From Arthrobacter sp. 18067 (GTDB lineage: Bacteria; Actinomycetota; Actinomycetes; Actinomycetales; Micrococcaceae): 64,000 bases of DNA. Shown here one piece after another: positions 24,879 to 34,298 of the stretch (positions within the stretch are counted from its first letter, which is position 1; each line of letters opens with the position of its first letter). The notes under the pieces are model-generated. The model saw only the letters and a list, made by a program, of their open reading frames with translations. It did not search any database and was not told the origin of the DNA. Position numbers and translations under genes: made by a program. Where the stretch lies: positions 1 to 64,000 of the forward strand of contig NZ_CACSJJ010000027.1 of the NCBI RefSeq assembly GCF_902706295.1, in the 5' to 3' direction.

Positions 24879-27515
24879 ATGCCTACGCATTTGAACCAAT
24901 CAGTCGCCGATTCCGCGCTGCTGATGAAGTCGCTTCCGCTTGGCCTTCTCCGAACAGTGCTCCAGTCCGACGCGGAGAACGGCATTACACCTCAATTGTT
25001 CGCAGAGCTCAGGGTCCTTGCCCGGGTCCCTGGCCTGCTGGTGGCATGCAATTACGGAGGCACTCTTTGCTCCGCTGAAGGCGTTTCCACGGAGACCTTG
25101 CCCTTGGACAGTGCGGCCGTCGCGCTCCGTGCGCTCGCCGCCCTGCCGAACACGCACACCGCCATCATTTCCGGGCGTTCCCTGAGGGATCTGGCCGCGG
25201 TGTCGCGGCTGCCGGCCGAGGTGCATTTGGTGGGGTCGCATGGGGTTGAGTTCGACATGGGCTACGCCTACACGCTCTCGCTTGCCACGGAACAGCTGCT
25301 TCAGCAGGCGGCCACCGCCCTGACGGAAGCAGTCGGTTTCGAGAAGGGCATCAGCATTGTCCGCAAACCTGTGGGCGTCGCGGTGCATACCCGGCCAGCG
25401 ACGCCGGAGGTAGTGGACCGCGTAATCTTCCGGTCGCAACAGATCGCTATCGAATACGGGTTGTACTTCATTGTGGACGGATCCGTCCTGGACCTCACCG
25501 TCGAGGAACCGGCCAAGGGCCAAGCCCTGGAACAGCTCCGCTCGAGGCTTGGCGTCAGCGCTGCACTGTATGCGGGCGACGCCGAGAGCGATGAAAAGGC
25601 GCTCGCCACCTTGCGTGGCCCGGACCTTGGGTTGCATGTCGGCGCGGGGGACACGACGGCGGCACACACCATCTCGGACCCGGAATCCTTTGCACGCGTG
25701 CTGGCTTTGTTGTTCGAACTACGGCGGGCCTGGCTGTTCGGCGAGGACGCGGTAGGTCTGGAGCGGCATTCGATGATCGGCAACGGAAGCTCCACGGCGC
25801 TGCTCACTCCGGATGCGAAAGTCTGCTGGATGAGCCACCCTTTGCCCGATTCGGGCTCGCTCTTTGCTCACATCCTCGGCGGCGATCCGGCAGGCCACTT
25901 CAGTATTGAGCCGGTGAAGCCCTCCCAGGTGCTGGCGCAGCGCTATGTGGAGAACACCATGATCGTCGAAACCCGCTGGGCGGATGTCACTGTAACCGAT
26001 TATCTGGAGCCCGCGCCGGAGGGCATCACCAGCCTGGTTCGCGTCCTGTCCGGGACGGGTAACGCCCGCGTGGTGTTCGCGCCACGGCCCGACTACGCCA
26101 ATGCTCCCTTCAACATGGAGATCCGCGGCGATGAGGTCCACATCATCGGTACGTCGGATCCGATCATCCTTTCGGCGCCGGGCGTTGATTTCACCATCAC
26201 CAGCGACGGAAAATATGCGACAGCAACAGCCCAGGTCGCCCTTCAACCCGGTCCCGTCGTCCTGAATCTGCGGTGCGGGGACACTGAGCCGCCAACCCCG
26301 GACCCGGCCGGCGAACCTCAGCGGCGTGCCGCCGTCGGGCAGGTAGCGCGTGAGTGGGTCAAGGCACTGCAGTTGCCAACCATCAAAACGTCACTGGTGC
26401 GGCGCTCCGCGCTGGTGCTTAAGTCGCTCGTCCACGAGCCCACGGGCGCGGTACTGGCGGCGCCCACCACGTCCCTGCCCGAGGGCATCGGCGGGACAAG
26501 GAACTGGGACTACCGGTATTGCTGGCTCCGGGACGGGTCCATGACGGTGAACTCGCTGGTGTCCTTGGGATCTACGGAAGAAGCTGACGGTTTCCTCAGC
26601 TGGCTGGGCCGCATCCTGGAGAACGCGCCCGGGCCTGAGTGGCTGCACCCCTTGTATTCGGTGACCGGGTCGCCGCTGTCCACTGAAGCCATCGTGGAGA
26701 GCCTGCCAGGTTATGCAGGATCGCGCCCGGTGCGGATCGGCAACGCCGCGGACCATCAGGTGCAGTTGGACGTGTTTGGGCCTATCGCCGAGCTGATCCA
26801 TGATCTTGCGGAGCGGCGCGGTTTCCTGCCGGACGAACACTGGTACCTCATGGAGCAGATGGCGCACGCCGTGCTTGCCCGCTGGCATGAGCCGGACCAC
26901 GGGATTTGGGAAGCCCGCCGACCGCCGCGGCACCATGTGTACACCAAGGTCATGTGTTGGGTGACGCTGGACCGTGCCCTCCGGACTGCAGCCATGCACG
27001 GGCGTGTGGCGCATGCGGACTGGGCGCCCTCGGCAGCCACGATCCGTGCGGAAGTTCTCCACGAGGGCTGGGATTCATCCGCTGCGTCTTACACCGTGGC
27101 CTACGACAGCCCGGACCTTGACGCCGCGGTCCTTCACATCGGAATTTCAGGCCTGCTGGATGTCCAGGACCAGCGGTTCCTGGACACGGTTACTGCCGTT
27201 GAGCGCGAGTTGCGTGTGGGGCCCACGGTTTTCCGGTACAGGTACGACGACGGCCTGCCGGGGTTGGAGGGCGGCTTCCACATCTGCACCACCTGGCTGA
27301 TCGAGGCGTATCTCGCTGTGGGCCGCCTGGACGATGCGCTGGAGCTGTTCAACCAGCTGGTGGCGCTGTTCGGCCCTACGGGACTCCTGCCGGAAGAGTA
27401 CGATCCCGGCACGGAAACGCACCTGGGAAACCATCCGCAGGCATACTCGCATCTGGGCTTCATCCGCTGTGCGCAACTACTGGACCACTACCTGGCCAGC
27501 GCAGACGTGGAGTAG
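24879..27515 (+). CDS. Trehalose-phosphatase-like / GH15 fusion
   Basis: An 878-residue two-domain protein. Residues about 45-270 are an OtsB-like HAD phosphatase domain with motif II (IISGRSL), the lysine of motif III (PAKGQAL) and motif IV (GDAESDE). However, motif I, normally D-x-D-G-T, reads N58-Y-G-G-T62: both catalytic aspartates are lost. Residues about 290-870 are a GH15 glucoamylase/trehalase domain, with NWDYRYCWLRDG near 545 and LLPEEYDPGTETHLGNHPQA near 845 carrying the expected catalytic acids. It is probably an active alpha-glucosidase or trehalase with a dead phosphatase domain kept for binding. The ATG follows GGAAGGA. It stands alone. Confidence 0.85.
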   Translation: MPTHLNQSVADSALLMKSLPLGLLRTVLQSDAENGITPQLFAELRVLARVPGLLVACNYGGTLCSAEGVSTETLPLDSAAVALRALAALPNTHTAIISGRSLRDLAAVSRLPAEVHLVGSHGVEFDMGYAYTLSLATEQLLQQAATALTEAVGFEKGISIVRKPVGVAVHTRPATPEVVDRVIFRSQQIAIEYGLYFIVDGSVLDLTVEEPAKGQALEQLRSRLGVSAALYAGDAESDEKALATLRGPDLGLHVGAGDTTAAHTISDPESFARVLALLFELRRAWLFGEDAVGLERHSMIGNGSSTALLTPDAKVCWMSHPLPDSGSLFAHILGGDPAGHFSIEPVKPSQVLAQRYVENTMIVETRWADVTVTDYLEPAPEGITSLVRVLSGTGNARVVFAPRPDYANAPFNMEIRGDEVHIIGTSDPIILSAPGVDFTITSDGKYATATAQVALQPGPVVLNLRCGDTEPPTPDPAGEPQRRAAVGQVAREWVKALQLPTIKTSLVRRSALVLKSLVHEPTGAVLAAPTTSLPEGIGGTRNWDYRYCWLRDGSMTVNSLVSLGSTEEADGFLSWLGRILENAPGPEWLHPLYSVTGSPLSTEAIVESLPGYAGSRPVRIGNAADHQVQLDVFGPIAELIHDLAERRGFLPDEHWYLMEQMAHAVLARWHEPDHGIWEARRPPRHHVYTKVMCWVTLDRALRTAAMHGRVAHADWAPSAATIRAEVLHEGWDSSAASYTVAYDSPDLDAAVLHIGISGLLDVQDQRFLDTVTAVERELRVGPTVFRYRYDDGLPGLEGGFHICTTWLIEAYLAVGRLDDALELFNQLVALFGPTGLLPEEYDPGTETHLGNHPQAYSHLGFIRCAQLLDHYLASADVE

Positions 27516-27581
27516 CCCAACTGAGTCGCAGCAGTGCGCGTTGTGAGCGCTGAAAACGCGCACAATTGCGACTCAGTTGGG
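27516..27581. repeat. Palindromic 3'-end repeat, copy 3
   Basis: Outer arms 27516-27530 (CCCAACTGAGTCGCA) and 27567-27581 are perfectly complementary; the inner part (GTGCGCGTT / AAAACGCGCAC) is imperfect. It begins at the base after the stop codon of the GH15 fusion gene and lies before the convergent AEC transporter gene. Same family as copies at 9.9, 22.4 and 35.4 kb. Confidence 0.85.
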
Positions 27582-27592
27582 TGCTGGTGCGG

Positions 27593-28519
27593 CTATGCGA
27601 GCAGCAGCGCCACGGCGATCATCGCGGGCACGGCCACGATAGTGGTGATCAGCACGGTGTCCTTGGCCACGGTGATTCCTGCCTGGTACCGGTTGGCCGC
27701 GACGAACACATTCTGGGCCGTCGGCAGCGCGGACGTGACCACCACCGCGAACAGCGCATGCCCGTCCATCCCCAGGGCAAACCGGGCGAACAGGTAGGCG
27801 ATCAACGGGTGCACAACCAGTTTGAAGCCGCTCGCCAGCAACGTATCCACCCTGCGTCCAGCGGATTTCTGCAGCGGCTTGGATCCATTGAGGCTCATGC
27901 CGAAAGCCATCAGCATGGCCGGAATCGCCGCTCCGCCGATCAGGTGGATGGGCTCCAGGATCAGCGTTGGCACCTGGAATCCGGTACCGGCCACCAGCAG
28001 GCCGAGTGCCGAGCCCACGATCATGGGGTTCTTTACGATCATCAGCAGGAAGCGCAGGGGAGTGGTGCGGTGCGAGCTGGTGCTGGCATCGAGGGCCATC
28101 AGGTACATCGGGGTGAAAAATGCCAGTTGGAAGATCAACAACGGCGCCACGTAGCTCGCATCGCCCAGCACAAACACGGCAATGGGGATGCCGAGGTTCG
28201 CGGAGTTGGCCAGCGACGCACTCATGGACGACATGAGGGCTTCCGGCATGGCACGCTTCAGCCAGAACTTCGCGATCAGGAAGAACAGCAGGCCCGTGAT
28301 GATGGCGCCCACAGCGGTGACCAGGAGAGGCGCTGCAAAGACATCGTGCAGCTTGGCTTTGCTCAACGTCTCGAACAGGAGCGCCGGGCTTGCTACGAAA
28401 AAGGTCAGCGAGCTCAGGACGGATCTGGCGTTCTCGCCGAGGATCTCCCGACGCCCCACGAACGTGCCCACCAGGATGATGGCCCAGACAACGAAGAAAC
28501 CCGACAGGACTCCGATCAT
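27593..28519 (-). CDS. AEC-family transporter
   Basis: A 308-residue membrane protein of the auxin-efflux-carrier family with about ten predicted helices in two inverted halves (for example GVLSGFFVVWAIILVGTFVG at the N-terminus and VVVTSALPTAQNVFVAANRY near the C-terminus). Family members export or import small carboxylates; the substrate here is unknown. It converges with the GH15 fusion gene across palindrome copy 3. The region between it and the panD terminator (28520-28628) holds only its presumed promoter. Confidence 0.85.
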   Translation of the reverse strand: MIGVLSGFFVVWAIILVGTFVGRREILGENARSVLSSLTFFVASPALLFETLSKAKLHDVFAAPLLVTAVGAIITGLLFFLIAKFWLKRAMPEALMSSMSASLANSANLGIPIAVFVLGDASYVAPLLIFQLAFFTPMYLMALDASTSSHRTTPLRFLLMIVKNPMIVGSALGLLVAGTGFQVPTLILEPIHLIGGAAIPAMLMAFGMSLNGSKPLQKSAGRRVDTLLASGFKLVVHPLIAYLFARFALGMDGHALFAVVVTSALPTAQNVFVAANRYQAGITVAKDTVLITTIVAVPAMIAVALLLA

Positions 28520-28628
28520 GACAGCGTGCGGGTGGGGTTTCGTAGGATCACGACTTACAGCCTAGCCAGAACCCACGGGCGAGTAAGCGTTTTCTCGCGA
28601 TTGTTCCGCTATGCGGACTCCAGAACGC

Positions 28629-28666
28629 GCTCGACGCCGACACTCTGGTGAGTGCCGGCGTCGAGC
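28629..28666 (-). terminator. Terminator downstream of panD
   Basis: A 17-bp inverted repeat (arms 28629-28645 and 28650-28666) with a 4-base loop and one mismatch that becomes a U-G pair in the minus-strand RNA. It starts 15 bases after the panD stop. No clear T-run follows. Confidence 0.75.
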
Positions 28667-28680
28667 GTTGCTGTGAAGCC

Positions 28681-29112
28681 TTAGCTGAGGTGCGCTGCGT
28701 TGCTAAGCGCGTGAGGCGGGCGCATGAGCCCGGGGGTGTGGCCCTCCGCAGGGTCATTGCCGAGCTGCAGGATCTTGTTGTCCTTGCCCACGTGGACCAC
28801 CCTGGGCTCGTAGCTCCGGGCCTCCTCGGTGGTCATTTCCGCGTAGGTGATGAGGATGACGGTGTCGCCAACGTGGACCATATGGGCAGCCGCACCGTTG
28901 ATCCCGATCACGCCGGAACCGCGCTCGCCGGCAATGGTGTACGTCTCCAGCCGGGCGCCGTTGGTGACGTCCACAATGGAGACGAGTTCGCCGGGCAGGA
29001 TATCGGCCGCGTCCAGGAGGTCCAGGTCGACAGTGACCGAACCGACATAGTGGAGGTCGGCATGGGTCACCGTTGCGCGGTGGATCTTGGACTTGAACAT
29101 TGTGCGGATCAT
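28681..29112 (-). CDS. panD: Aspartate 1-decarboxylase
   Basis: A 143-residue pyruvoyl enzyme that makes beta-alanine for pantothenate and CoA. It shows the conserved start MIRTMFKSKIHRATVTHADL, the self-cleavage site YVGSVTVD (Gly-Ser, Ser25 becoming pyruvoyl) and GINGAAAHMVHVGD. Length fits the family with a slightly longer tail. The other pan genes are not nearby; it lies 26 bases downstream of rhaB in the same orientation, so read-through from the rhamnose operon is possible. Confidence 0.95.
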   Translation of the reverse strand: MIRTMFKSKIHRATVTHADLHYVGSVTVDLDLLDAADILPGELVSIVDVTNGARLETYTIAGERGSGVIGINGAAAHMVHVGDTVILITYAEMTTEEARSYEPRVVHVGKDNKILQLGNDPAEGHTPGLMRPPHALSNAAHLS

Positions 29113-29138
29113 AATGCGATCAGTTTAGCGCGGCACCC

Positions 29139-30641
29139 TCATCCAGCGCTGTGACGTACCAGACGTTCAGCTGGCTCGTACCTCTCAAGGCTCGTCCCTG
29201 CGGCTACCAGCGCACGCAGCTCAGGCAGTCCTCCGGTCACCACTCCTGCAGCGCGTGCCTGGACCAGGACGTTGCCCTGCGCGGTCGCCTCAACTGGTCC
29301 AGCGATCACAGGTTTCCCGGTCGCATCGGCGGTGAGCTGGCACAGGAGCCGGTTCAGCGAACCGCCACCCACAATGTGCACCACGCCGGTAGTGCGGCCG
29401 GTAAGCCGCTCGGCGTCGGCCAGCGTCCGGGCATACCCCGCCGCGAGGCTGTCCATGATGCAACGCACGACGGCGGCAGGCCGGTCCGGGAGTACCGCAC
29501 CAGTGTTGCGCACGGCTGAGCGGATCCGGTCCGGCATGTTGTCCGGCGCGGTGAAAGCGGGATCATCCGCATTGATCTGCGGACCGCCGGACGGAAGCGC
29601 CGCCGCCGAGTCCAGCAACGCCGTGAGGGCTTGCGTGTAGCCTTCAGCGGCCCACGCACGTTGGCATTCGCTGAGCAACCAGAGGCCACCGACATTTCGG
29701 AGGTAGCGGATTGTGCTGTCCACGCCGCGTTCGTTGGTGAAGTTGGCCTGACGGCTCGCTTCGCTGAGCACCGGGCGGAGGAGCTCCACACCCACCAGCG
29801 ACCACGTGCCGGAGGAGATGTATGCGAAGTCCTGGTCCTCAGCGGGGACTGCGGCAACGGCTGATGCGGTGTCATGCGAACCCACGGCAACCACGGTGGT
29901 GTCCGTTGGCAGGCCCGTTAGTTCAATGATTGCCGGAAGCAGCGTTCCGACGGTTTCGCCGGGCTGGATAAGAGGCGGGAAGAGGTTCCGGGGCAAACTG
30001 AGGGCGTCCAGGAACTCGATGGCCCATTCACCGGCAACAGCGTCGAACAGCCCGGTAGTGGAGGCGTTGGTGGCCTCGGTCCGGCGTTCACCCGTCAGCA
30101 GGAAGGCGATCAGGTCCGGAATCAGCAGAGCTTGCACACCATGAAGGTCGGGCTCCGCTGCGAGCTGGTAAAGGGTGTTGAACTGCAGGAACTGCAGGCC
30201 CGTAGCGGCATACAGCTTTTCCGGGGGAATTGCTGCGTGCACTCGCTCCACGGTAGCCCGGCTGCGCTCGTCCCGGTAGCTGAAAGGCACCGCGGTGAGT
30301 TCCCCGGCGTCGTTTACCAATCCGTAGTCCACGGCCCAGGTGTCGATGCCGATGCTGGCGATGCGCTCGCCGTTCGTGGCTGCCACCGAAGCGGCCGCAG
30401 CCAAACCCTTGAGTACCTCAGCGAAGAGGGCGTCGAAGTCCCAGTGGAGTCCGCCGTCGAACTCCACCACCCCGTTGGGGAATCGGTGGATCGTCTCGAG
30501 GGATACCCCGGACGTTGCGGAGACGCGCCCCAGCATGACGCGGCCCGAGGACGCTCCGATATCTATTGCTGCGAACACTCTTTGAGAGGACACCGCCCCG
30601 GCGTGTGCCGGGGCGGTGTTCGTGGTGGTTCCGATGGTCAC
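29139..30641 (-). CDS. rhaB: Rhamnulokinase
   Basis: A 500-residue FGGY-family kinase that phosphorylates L-rhamnulose at O1. The N-terminal phosphate-1 motif is AAIDIGASSGRVMLGRV, and GSHDTASAVAAVP and HIVGGGSLNRLLCQ are the adenosine-side motifs; the sequence GASSGR is characteristic of rhamnulokinases rather than xylulokinases. The GTG start at 30641 follows AGGA, eight bases after the upstream gene's stop. It is the fourth gene of the rhamnose operon rhaM-rhaI-rhaD/SDR-rhaB. Confidence 0.92.
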   Translation of the reverse strand: MTIGTTTNTAPAHAGAVSSQRVFAAIDIGASSGRVMLGRVSATSGVSLETIHRFPNGVVEFDGGLHWDFDALFAEVLKGLAAAASVAATNGERIASIGIDTWAVDYGLVNDAGELTAVPFSYRDERSRATVERVHAAIPPEKLYAATGLQFLQFNTLYQLAAEPDLHGVQALLIPDLIAFLLTGERRTEATNASTTGLFDAVAGEWAIEFLDALSLPRNLFPPLIQPGETVGTLLPAIIELTGLPTDTTVVAVGSHDTASAVAAVPAEDQDFAYISSGTWSLVGVELLRPVLSEASRQANFTNERGVDSTIRYLRNVGGLWLLSECQRAWAAEGYTQALTALLDSAAALPSGGPQINADDPAFTAPDNMPDRIRSAVRNTGAVLPDRPAAVVRCIMDSLAAGYARTLADAERLTGRTTGVVHIVGGGSLNRLLCQLTADATGKPVIAGPVEATAQGNVLVQARAAGVVTGGLPELRALVAAGTSLERYEPAERLVRHSAG

Positions 30642-30649
30642 TGAAGGTC

Positions 30650-32698
30650 CTAGCGGAGGAATGCCGCTGCCACGCCGGCGTCCACGGGGATGTGGAGGCC
30701 GGTGGTGTGGGAGAGCTCGTTGCTGGTGAGGACGGACGCGGCGTTGGCGACGTGTTCCGGGAGGACTTCGCGTTTGAGGAGCGTGCGCTGGGCGTAGTAC
30801 TTGCCCAGTTCCTGCTCGTCCACGCCGTACACCGCTGCACGCTTGGCGCCCCAGCCGCCGGCGAAGATGCCGGAGCCACGGACCACGCCGTCGGGGTTGA
30901 TGCCGTTGACGCGGACACCGTATTCGCCCAGTTCAGCGGCGAGCAGGCGGACCTGGTGGGCCTGGTCTGCTTTGGTGGCGGAGTAGGCGATGTTGTTCGG
31001 GCCGGCAAAGACGGAGTTCTTGGAGGAGATGTAGATGATGTCTCCGCCCAGGCCCTGATCGATCATGACCTTGGCCGCGGCCTTGGACACCAGGAACGAG
31101 CCCTTGGCCATGACGTTGTGCTGCAGGTCCCAGTCCTTCTCGGTGGTTTCCAGCAACGGCTTGGAGATGGACAGGCCTGCGTTGTTGACCACCAGGTCCA
31201 GGCCACCGAAAGCGAGCACGGCTTCCTGGATGGCAGCGGCGATCTGGGCTTCGTCGGTCACGTCGGCCTGGACGCCGATGGCGACGTCGGAACCGCCCAG
31301 TTCCTCGGCGACCTTTTGGGCGTTCTCAAGGTTCAGGTCGGCAATGACGACGCACGCGCCGTCGGACGCCAAACGGGTGGCGATCGCCCTGCCAATGCCC
31401 GACGCCGCACCGGTCACCAGTGCGATGCGGGTCGCGTGGGACTTGGGCTTGGGCATCCGGGCGAGCTTGGCTTCTTCCAGCGCCCAGTACTCGATGCGGA
31501 ACTTCTCGGATTCCTCGATCGGGGCGTAGGTGGAGATGGCCTCGGCGCCGCGCATCACGTTGATGGCGTTGAGGTAGAACTCACCGGCGACGCGTGCGGT
31601 TTGCTTGTCCTTGCCGAAGGAGAACATGCCCACGCCCGGAACCAACACGATGGCCGGGTCAGCGCCGCGCAATGCCGGGCTATCGGCGTCGGCGTGACGG
31701 TCGTAATACGCCTGGTAATCCTCCCGGTACGCGGCGTGCAGTTCCTTCAACCGGGCCACGGAGTCTTCGATCGAGGCGTCGGCCGGCAGGTCCAGGACCA
31801 GCGGCTTGACCTTGGTGCGCAGGAAGTGGTCCGGGCAGGACGTGCCCAGCGCGCCGAGGCGCGGGTGCTCTTCCGCGGCAAGGAATTCAAGAACGACGGC
31901 GTCATCACTGAAGTGACCCAGCTGCGGCTTGTCCGTGGAAGCCAGGCCGCGGATCACGGGTGCGAGGGCGGCTGCCTTGGCCTTGCGCTCCGACTCGGGG
32001 AGGGCGCCGTAACCGGGGAGCTGGGCGCCGAAGGGCTCGGTCTTGCCGTTGTCCTTGATGTAGTTCTCGGCCTGGTCGATGATCCAGAGCGAGTTGGCCT
32101 CGGCCTCTTCGCTGGTGGCGCCCCAGGCGGTGATGCCGTGGCCGCCCAGGATGGTGCCGATGGCCTGCGGGTTGGCTTCCTTGATCGCGGCGATGTCCAG
32201 GCCCAGCTGGAAACCGGGACGACGCCACGGAACCCAGACAACTTTGTCGCCGAAGACTTTGGAGGTCAGTGCCTCGCCGTCAACGGCGGTAGCAATCGCG
32301 ATGCCCGAGTCCGGGTGCAGGTGGTCAACGTGTGCGGCGTCCACGAGCCCGTGCATGGCGGTATCGATCGACGGCGCGGCGCCGCCCTTGCCGTGCAGGC
32401 AGTAATCGAACGCGGCCACCATTTCGTCTTCACGCTCGACGCCGGGGTAAACGGACTTGAGCGCCTGCAGGCGGTCCAGTCGGAGAACTGCAAGGTTCTC
32501 AGCCTTCAGTGTGCCGAGATCGCCGCCGGAGCCCTTGACCCAGAGGAGTTCGACGTCCTGACCCGTGACGGGGTCCTTCTCGGTGCCCTTGGCGGAGGTA
32601 TTGCCGCCGGCGAAGTTGGTGTTCCGTTTGTCCGCGCCGAGGCGGTTGGAACGGGAAATCAGTTCTTCAACAGTTTTACCTGTGTTCTGCATGTTCAT
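30650..32698 (-). CDS. Rhamnulose-1-phosphate aldolase / dehydrogenase fusion
   Basis: A 682-residue bifunctional enzyme. Residues about 1-400 are a class II aldolase domain that would split rhamnulose-1-phosphate to DHAP and lactaldehyde. Residues about 425-682 are a short-chain dehydrogenase (VTGAASGIGRA nucleotide motif, catalytic YSATK, and NNAG) that would oxidise lactaldehyde to lactate. This is the RhaEW-type fusion known in Bacillus and Actinobacteria. I chose the ATG at 32698, three bases inside the spacing after the rhaI stop; an ATG at 32692 is also possible. Ribosome binding is weak, fitting coupling to rhaI. Confidence 0.92.
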   Translation of the reverse strand: MNMQNTGKTVEELISRSNRLGADKRNTNFAGGNTSAKGTEKDPVTGQDVELLWVKGSGGDLGTLKAENLAVLRLDRLQALKSVYPGVEREDEMVAAFDYCLHGKGGAAPSIDTAMHGLVDAAHVDHLHPDSGIAIATAVDGEALTSKVFGDKVVWVPWRRPGFQLGLDIAAIKEANPQAIGTILGGHGITAWGATSEEAEANSLWIIDQAENYIKDNGKTEPFGAQLPGYGALPESERKAKAAALAPVIRGLASTDKPQLGHFSDDAVVLEFLAAEEHPRLGALGTSCPDHFLRTKVKPLVLDLPADASIEDSVARLKELHAAYREDYQAYYDRHADADSPALRGADPAIVLVPGVGMFSFGKDKQTARVAGEFYLNAINVMRGAEAISTYAPIEESEKFRIEYWALEEAKLARMPKPKSHATRIALVTGAASGIGRAIATRLASDGACVVIADLNLENAQKVAEELGGSDVAIGVQADVTDEAQIAAAIQEAVLAFGGLDLVVNNAGLSISKPLLETTEKDWDLQHNVMAKGSFLVSKAAAKVMIDQGLGGDIIYISSKNSVFAGPNNIAYSATKADQAHQVRLLAAELGEYGVRVNGINPDGVVRGSGIFAGGWGAKRAAVYGVDEQELGKYYAQRTLLKREVLPEHVANAASVLTSNELSHTTGLHIPVDAGVAAAFLR

Positions 32699-32700
32699 GC

Positions 32701-33867
32701 TTACGCGCCCCATCCGGCTTGCTGGCCGCCTGCGCGGTCCTCGTTGATCTTCTTCTGGTAACCGCTGGCCTTATAGGCGGCCATCGGATCGGCGGGCAGG
32801 CCGCGGGATTCGCGCCACTCGGCCAGGACCGGGCGGACATCGGTGTAGAAGGCATCGTTGAAGATGCCGTTGGCGGCCAGGACATCGCCGGCACGCTGGG
32901 CTTCGGAGAGTGCCGCGGTGTCTATGAGCAGGGCGCGGGCGGTCATTTCCTGGACGTTGAGGACCGAGCGGATCTGGCCCGGGATCTTCTCTTCGAGGTT
33001 GTGGCACTGGTCCAGCATCAGCGCGACGCCTGAGTCCTTGCCGAAACCGCCGCCGCGGATGACCTCGTGCATGATGCGGAACAGCTGGAACGGATCAGCT
33101 GCGCCGACAATGAGGTCATCATCGGCGTAGAAGCGGGAGTTGAAGTCGAAGGAACCCAGCTTGCCGAGGCGCAGGAGCTGCATCACGATGAACTCGATGT
33201 TGGTACCCGGTGCATGGTGGCCGGTGTCCAGGCAAACGAAAGCCTTCTCACCGAGGGCAAGGGTCTGGGCGTAGGAAGTACCCCAGTCCGGAACATCGGT
33301 GTGATAGAAAGCCGGCTCGAAGAACTTGTACTCCAGGACCAGGCGCTGCTCGTCGCCGAGGCCCGCGTAGATCTCCTGAAGGGACTCCGCCAGACGGTCC
33401 TGACGGCTGCGGATATCGTCCTGGCCCGGGTAGTTGGTGCCGTCAGCCAGCCAGATCTTCAGATCCTTGGAACCTGTGGCATGCATGATCTCTATGCACT
33501 CGAGGTGGTGATCGATGGCGCGGCGGCGCACGGACTCGTTGGAGGAGGTCAGGGAACCGAACTTGTACTCGTCATCCTGGAAGGTGTTGGAGTTGATGGT
33601 CCCCAGCCCAACACCCAGGCCCGCAGCGTATTCGCGGAGGGCGGCGTAGTCATCCACCTTGTCCCACGGAATGTGCAGGGCCACGGTGGGGGCCAGCCCC
33701 GTGAGCTCGTGGACCTTGGCGGCGTCGGCGATCTTTTCCTGGACGGTGCGCGGAGTACCCGGAGTGCCGAAGACCTTGAACCGGGTCCCGGAATTTCCGT
33801 AGGCCCAGGACGGCACTTCAATGGCCAGTTCTCCTAGACGGCCCAGGGCCGATTCTGTGGTGTTCAT
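32701..33867 (-). CDS. rhaI: L-rhamnose isomerase
   Basis: A 388-residue TIM-barrel metal isomerase converting L-rhamnose to L-rhamnulose, of the RhaI (Pseudomonas stutzeri) type rather than enterobacterial RhaA. Visible are WAYGNSGTRFKVF, the metal-binding region LEYKFFEPAFYHTDVPDWG, and CLDTGHHAPGTN followed by GSFDFNSRFYADDDL. The start overlaps rhaM by four bases (ATGA) and the next gene begins two bases after its stop, so the operon is tightly coupled. Confidence 0.93.
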   Translation of the reverse strand: MNTTESALGRLGELAIEVPSWAYGNSGTRFKVFGTPGTPRTVQEKIADAAKVHELTGLAPTVALHIPWDKVDDYAALREYAAGLGVGLGTINSNTFQDDEYKFGSLTSSNESVRRRAIDHHLECIEIMHATGSKDLKIWLADGTNYPGQDDIRSRQDRLAESLQEIYAGLGDEQRLVLEYKFFEPAFYHTDVPDWGTSYAQTLALGEKAFVCLDTGHHAPGTNIEFIVMQLLRLGKLGSFDFNSRFYADDDLIVGAADPFQLFRIMHEVIRGGGFGKDSGVALMLDQCHNLEEKIPGQIRSVLNVQEMTARALLIDTAALSEAQRAGDVLAANGIFNDAFYTDVRPVLAEWRESRGLPADPMAAYKASGYQKKINEDRAGGQQAGWGA

Positions 33868-34271
33868 GCTTGTTCCTTTTGGTATTCGTGGGCGGAGTCT
33901 TTGTCTATGTGTGTGGCGCTGGTGGCATCTGTGACGACGCCTGCAGCCGCAAGCTGGTCTTCAAGGTTGAAAACTTCCTCGACGATCTCAAAGCCTTGGT
34001 CTGGAGGGACGTCGCTGTTCGCGAAGAGGGTGGCCATTTCGGCCTGCCAGCGGGCGTTGACCTCCGTCACTGCCATGCGGGCCTGGGCTGCCTCGTAGTC
34101 TTCGCACTCCAGGTAACCGATCAATTGGCCGTCGGGAGCGAGGAACAGGGAATAGTTGTTCCACCCGGCGTTCTTCAGTGCGGACAGCATCTCCGGCCAT
34201 ACGGCGGCGTGGCGCTGCTTGTACTCGGCCATCAGTTCCGGCTGGACTGAAGAGCGGAAACAAACCCTCAT
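33864..34271 (-). CDS. rhaM: L-rhamnose mutarotase
   Basis: A 135-residue dimeric ferredoxin-like protein interconverting the anomers of L-rhamnose before isomerisation. It shows the family features CFRSSVQPELMAEYKQRHAA, VWPEMLSALKNAGWNNYSLF and a LIGYLEC strand. The C-terminal 30 residues extend beyond the usual 104-residue enterobacterial form. It is first in the rhamnose operon, next to a LacI-type operator and divergent from the regulator gene. Confidence 0.92.
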   Translation of the reverse strand: MRVCFRSSVQPELMAEYKQRHAAVWPEMLSALKNAGWNNYSLFLAPDGQLIGYLECEDYEAAQARMAVTEVNARWQAEMATLFANSDVPPDQGFEIVEEVFNLEDQLAAAGVVTDATSATHIDKDSAHEYQKEQA

Positions 34272-34298
34272 GTGCGGATCTCCAGGGTTACTCGTCTT

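Noticed and set aside
27566..28651. A 361-codon plus-strand frame opposite the AEC transporter.
   Set aside because: It is rich in Gln, His and Arg with no domain, and begins in the palindrome; the minus-strand frame has clear membrane helices.
30566..32761. A 731-codon open frame on the plus strand opposite the rhamnose aldolase-dehydrogenase gene.
   Set aside because: It is antisense to a gene with clear aldolase and SDR motifs; long antisense frames are common where third codon positions are GC-rich, and its residues (Gly/Val/His/Gln-rich) match no family.
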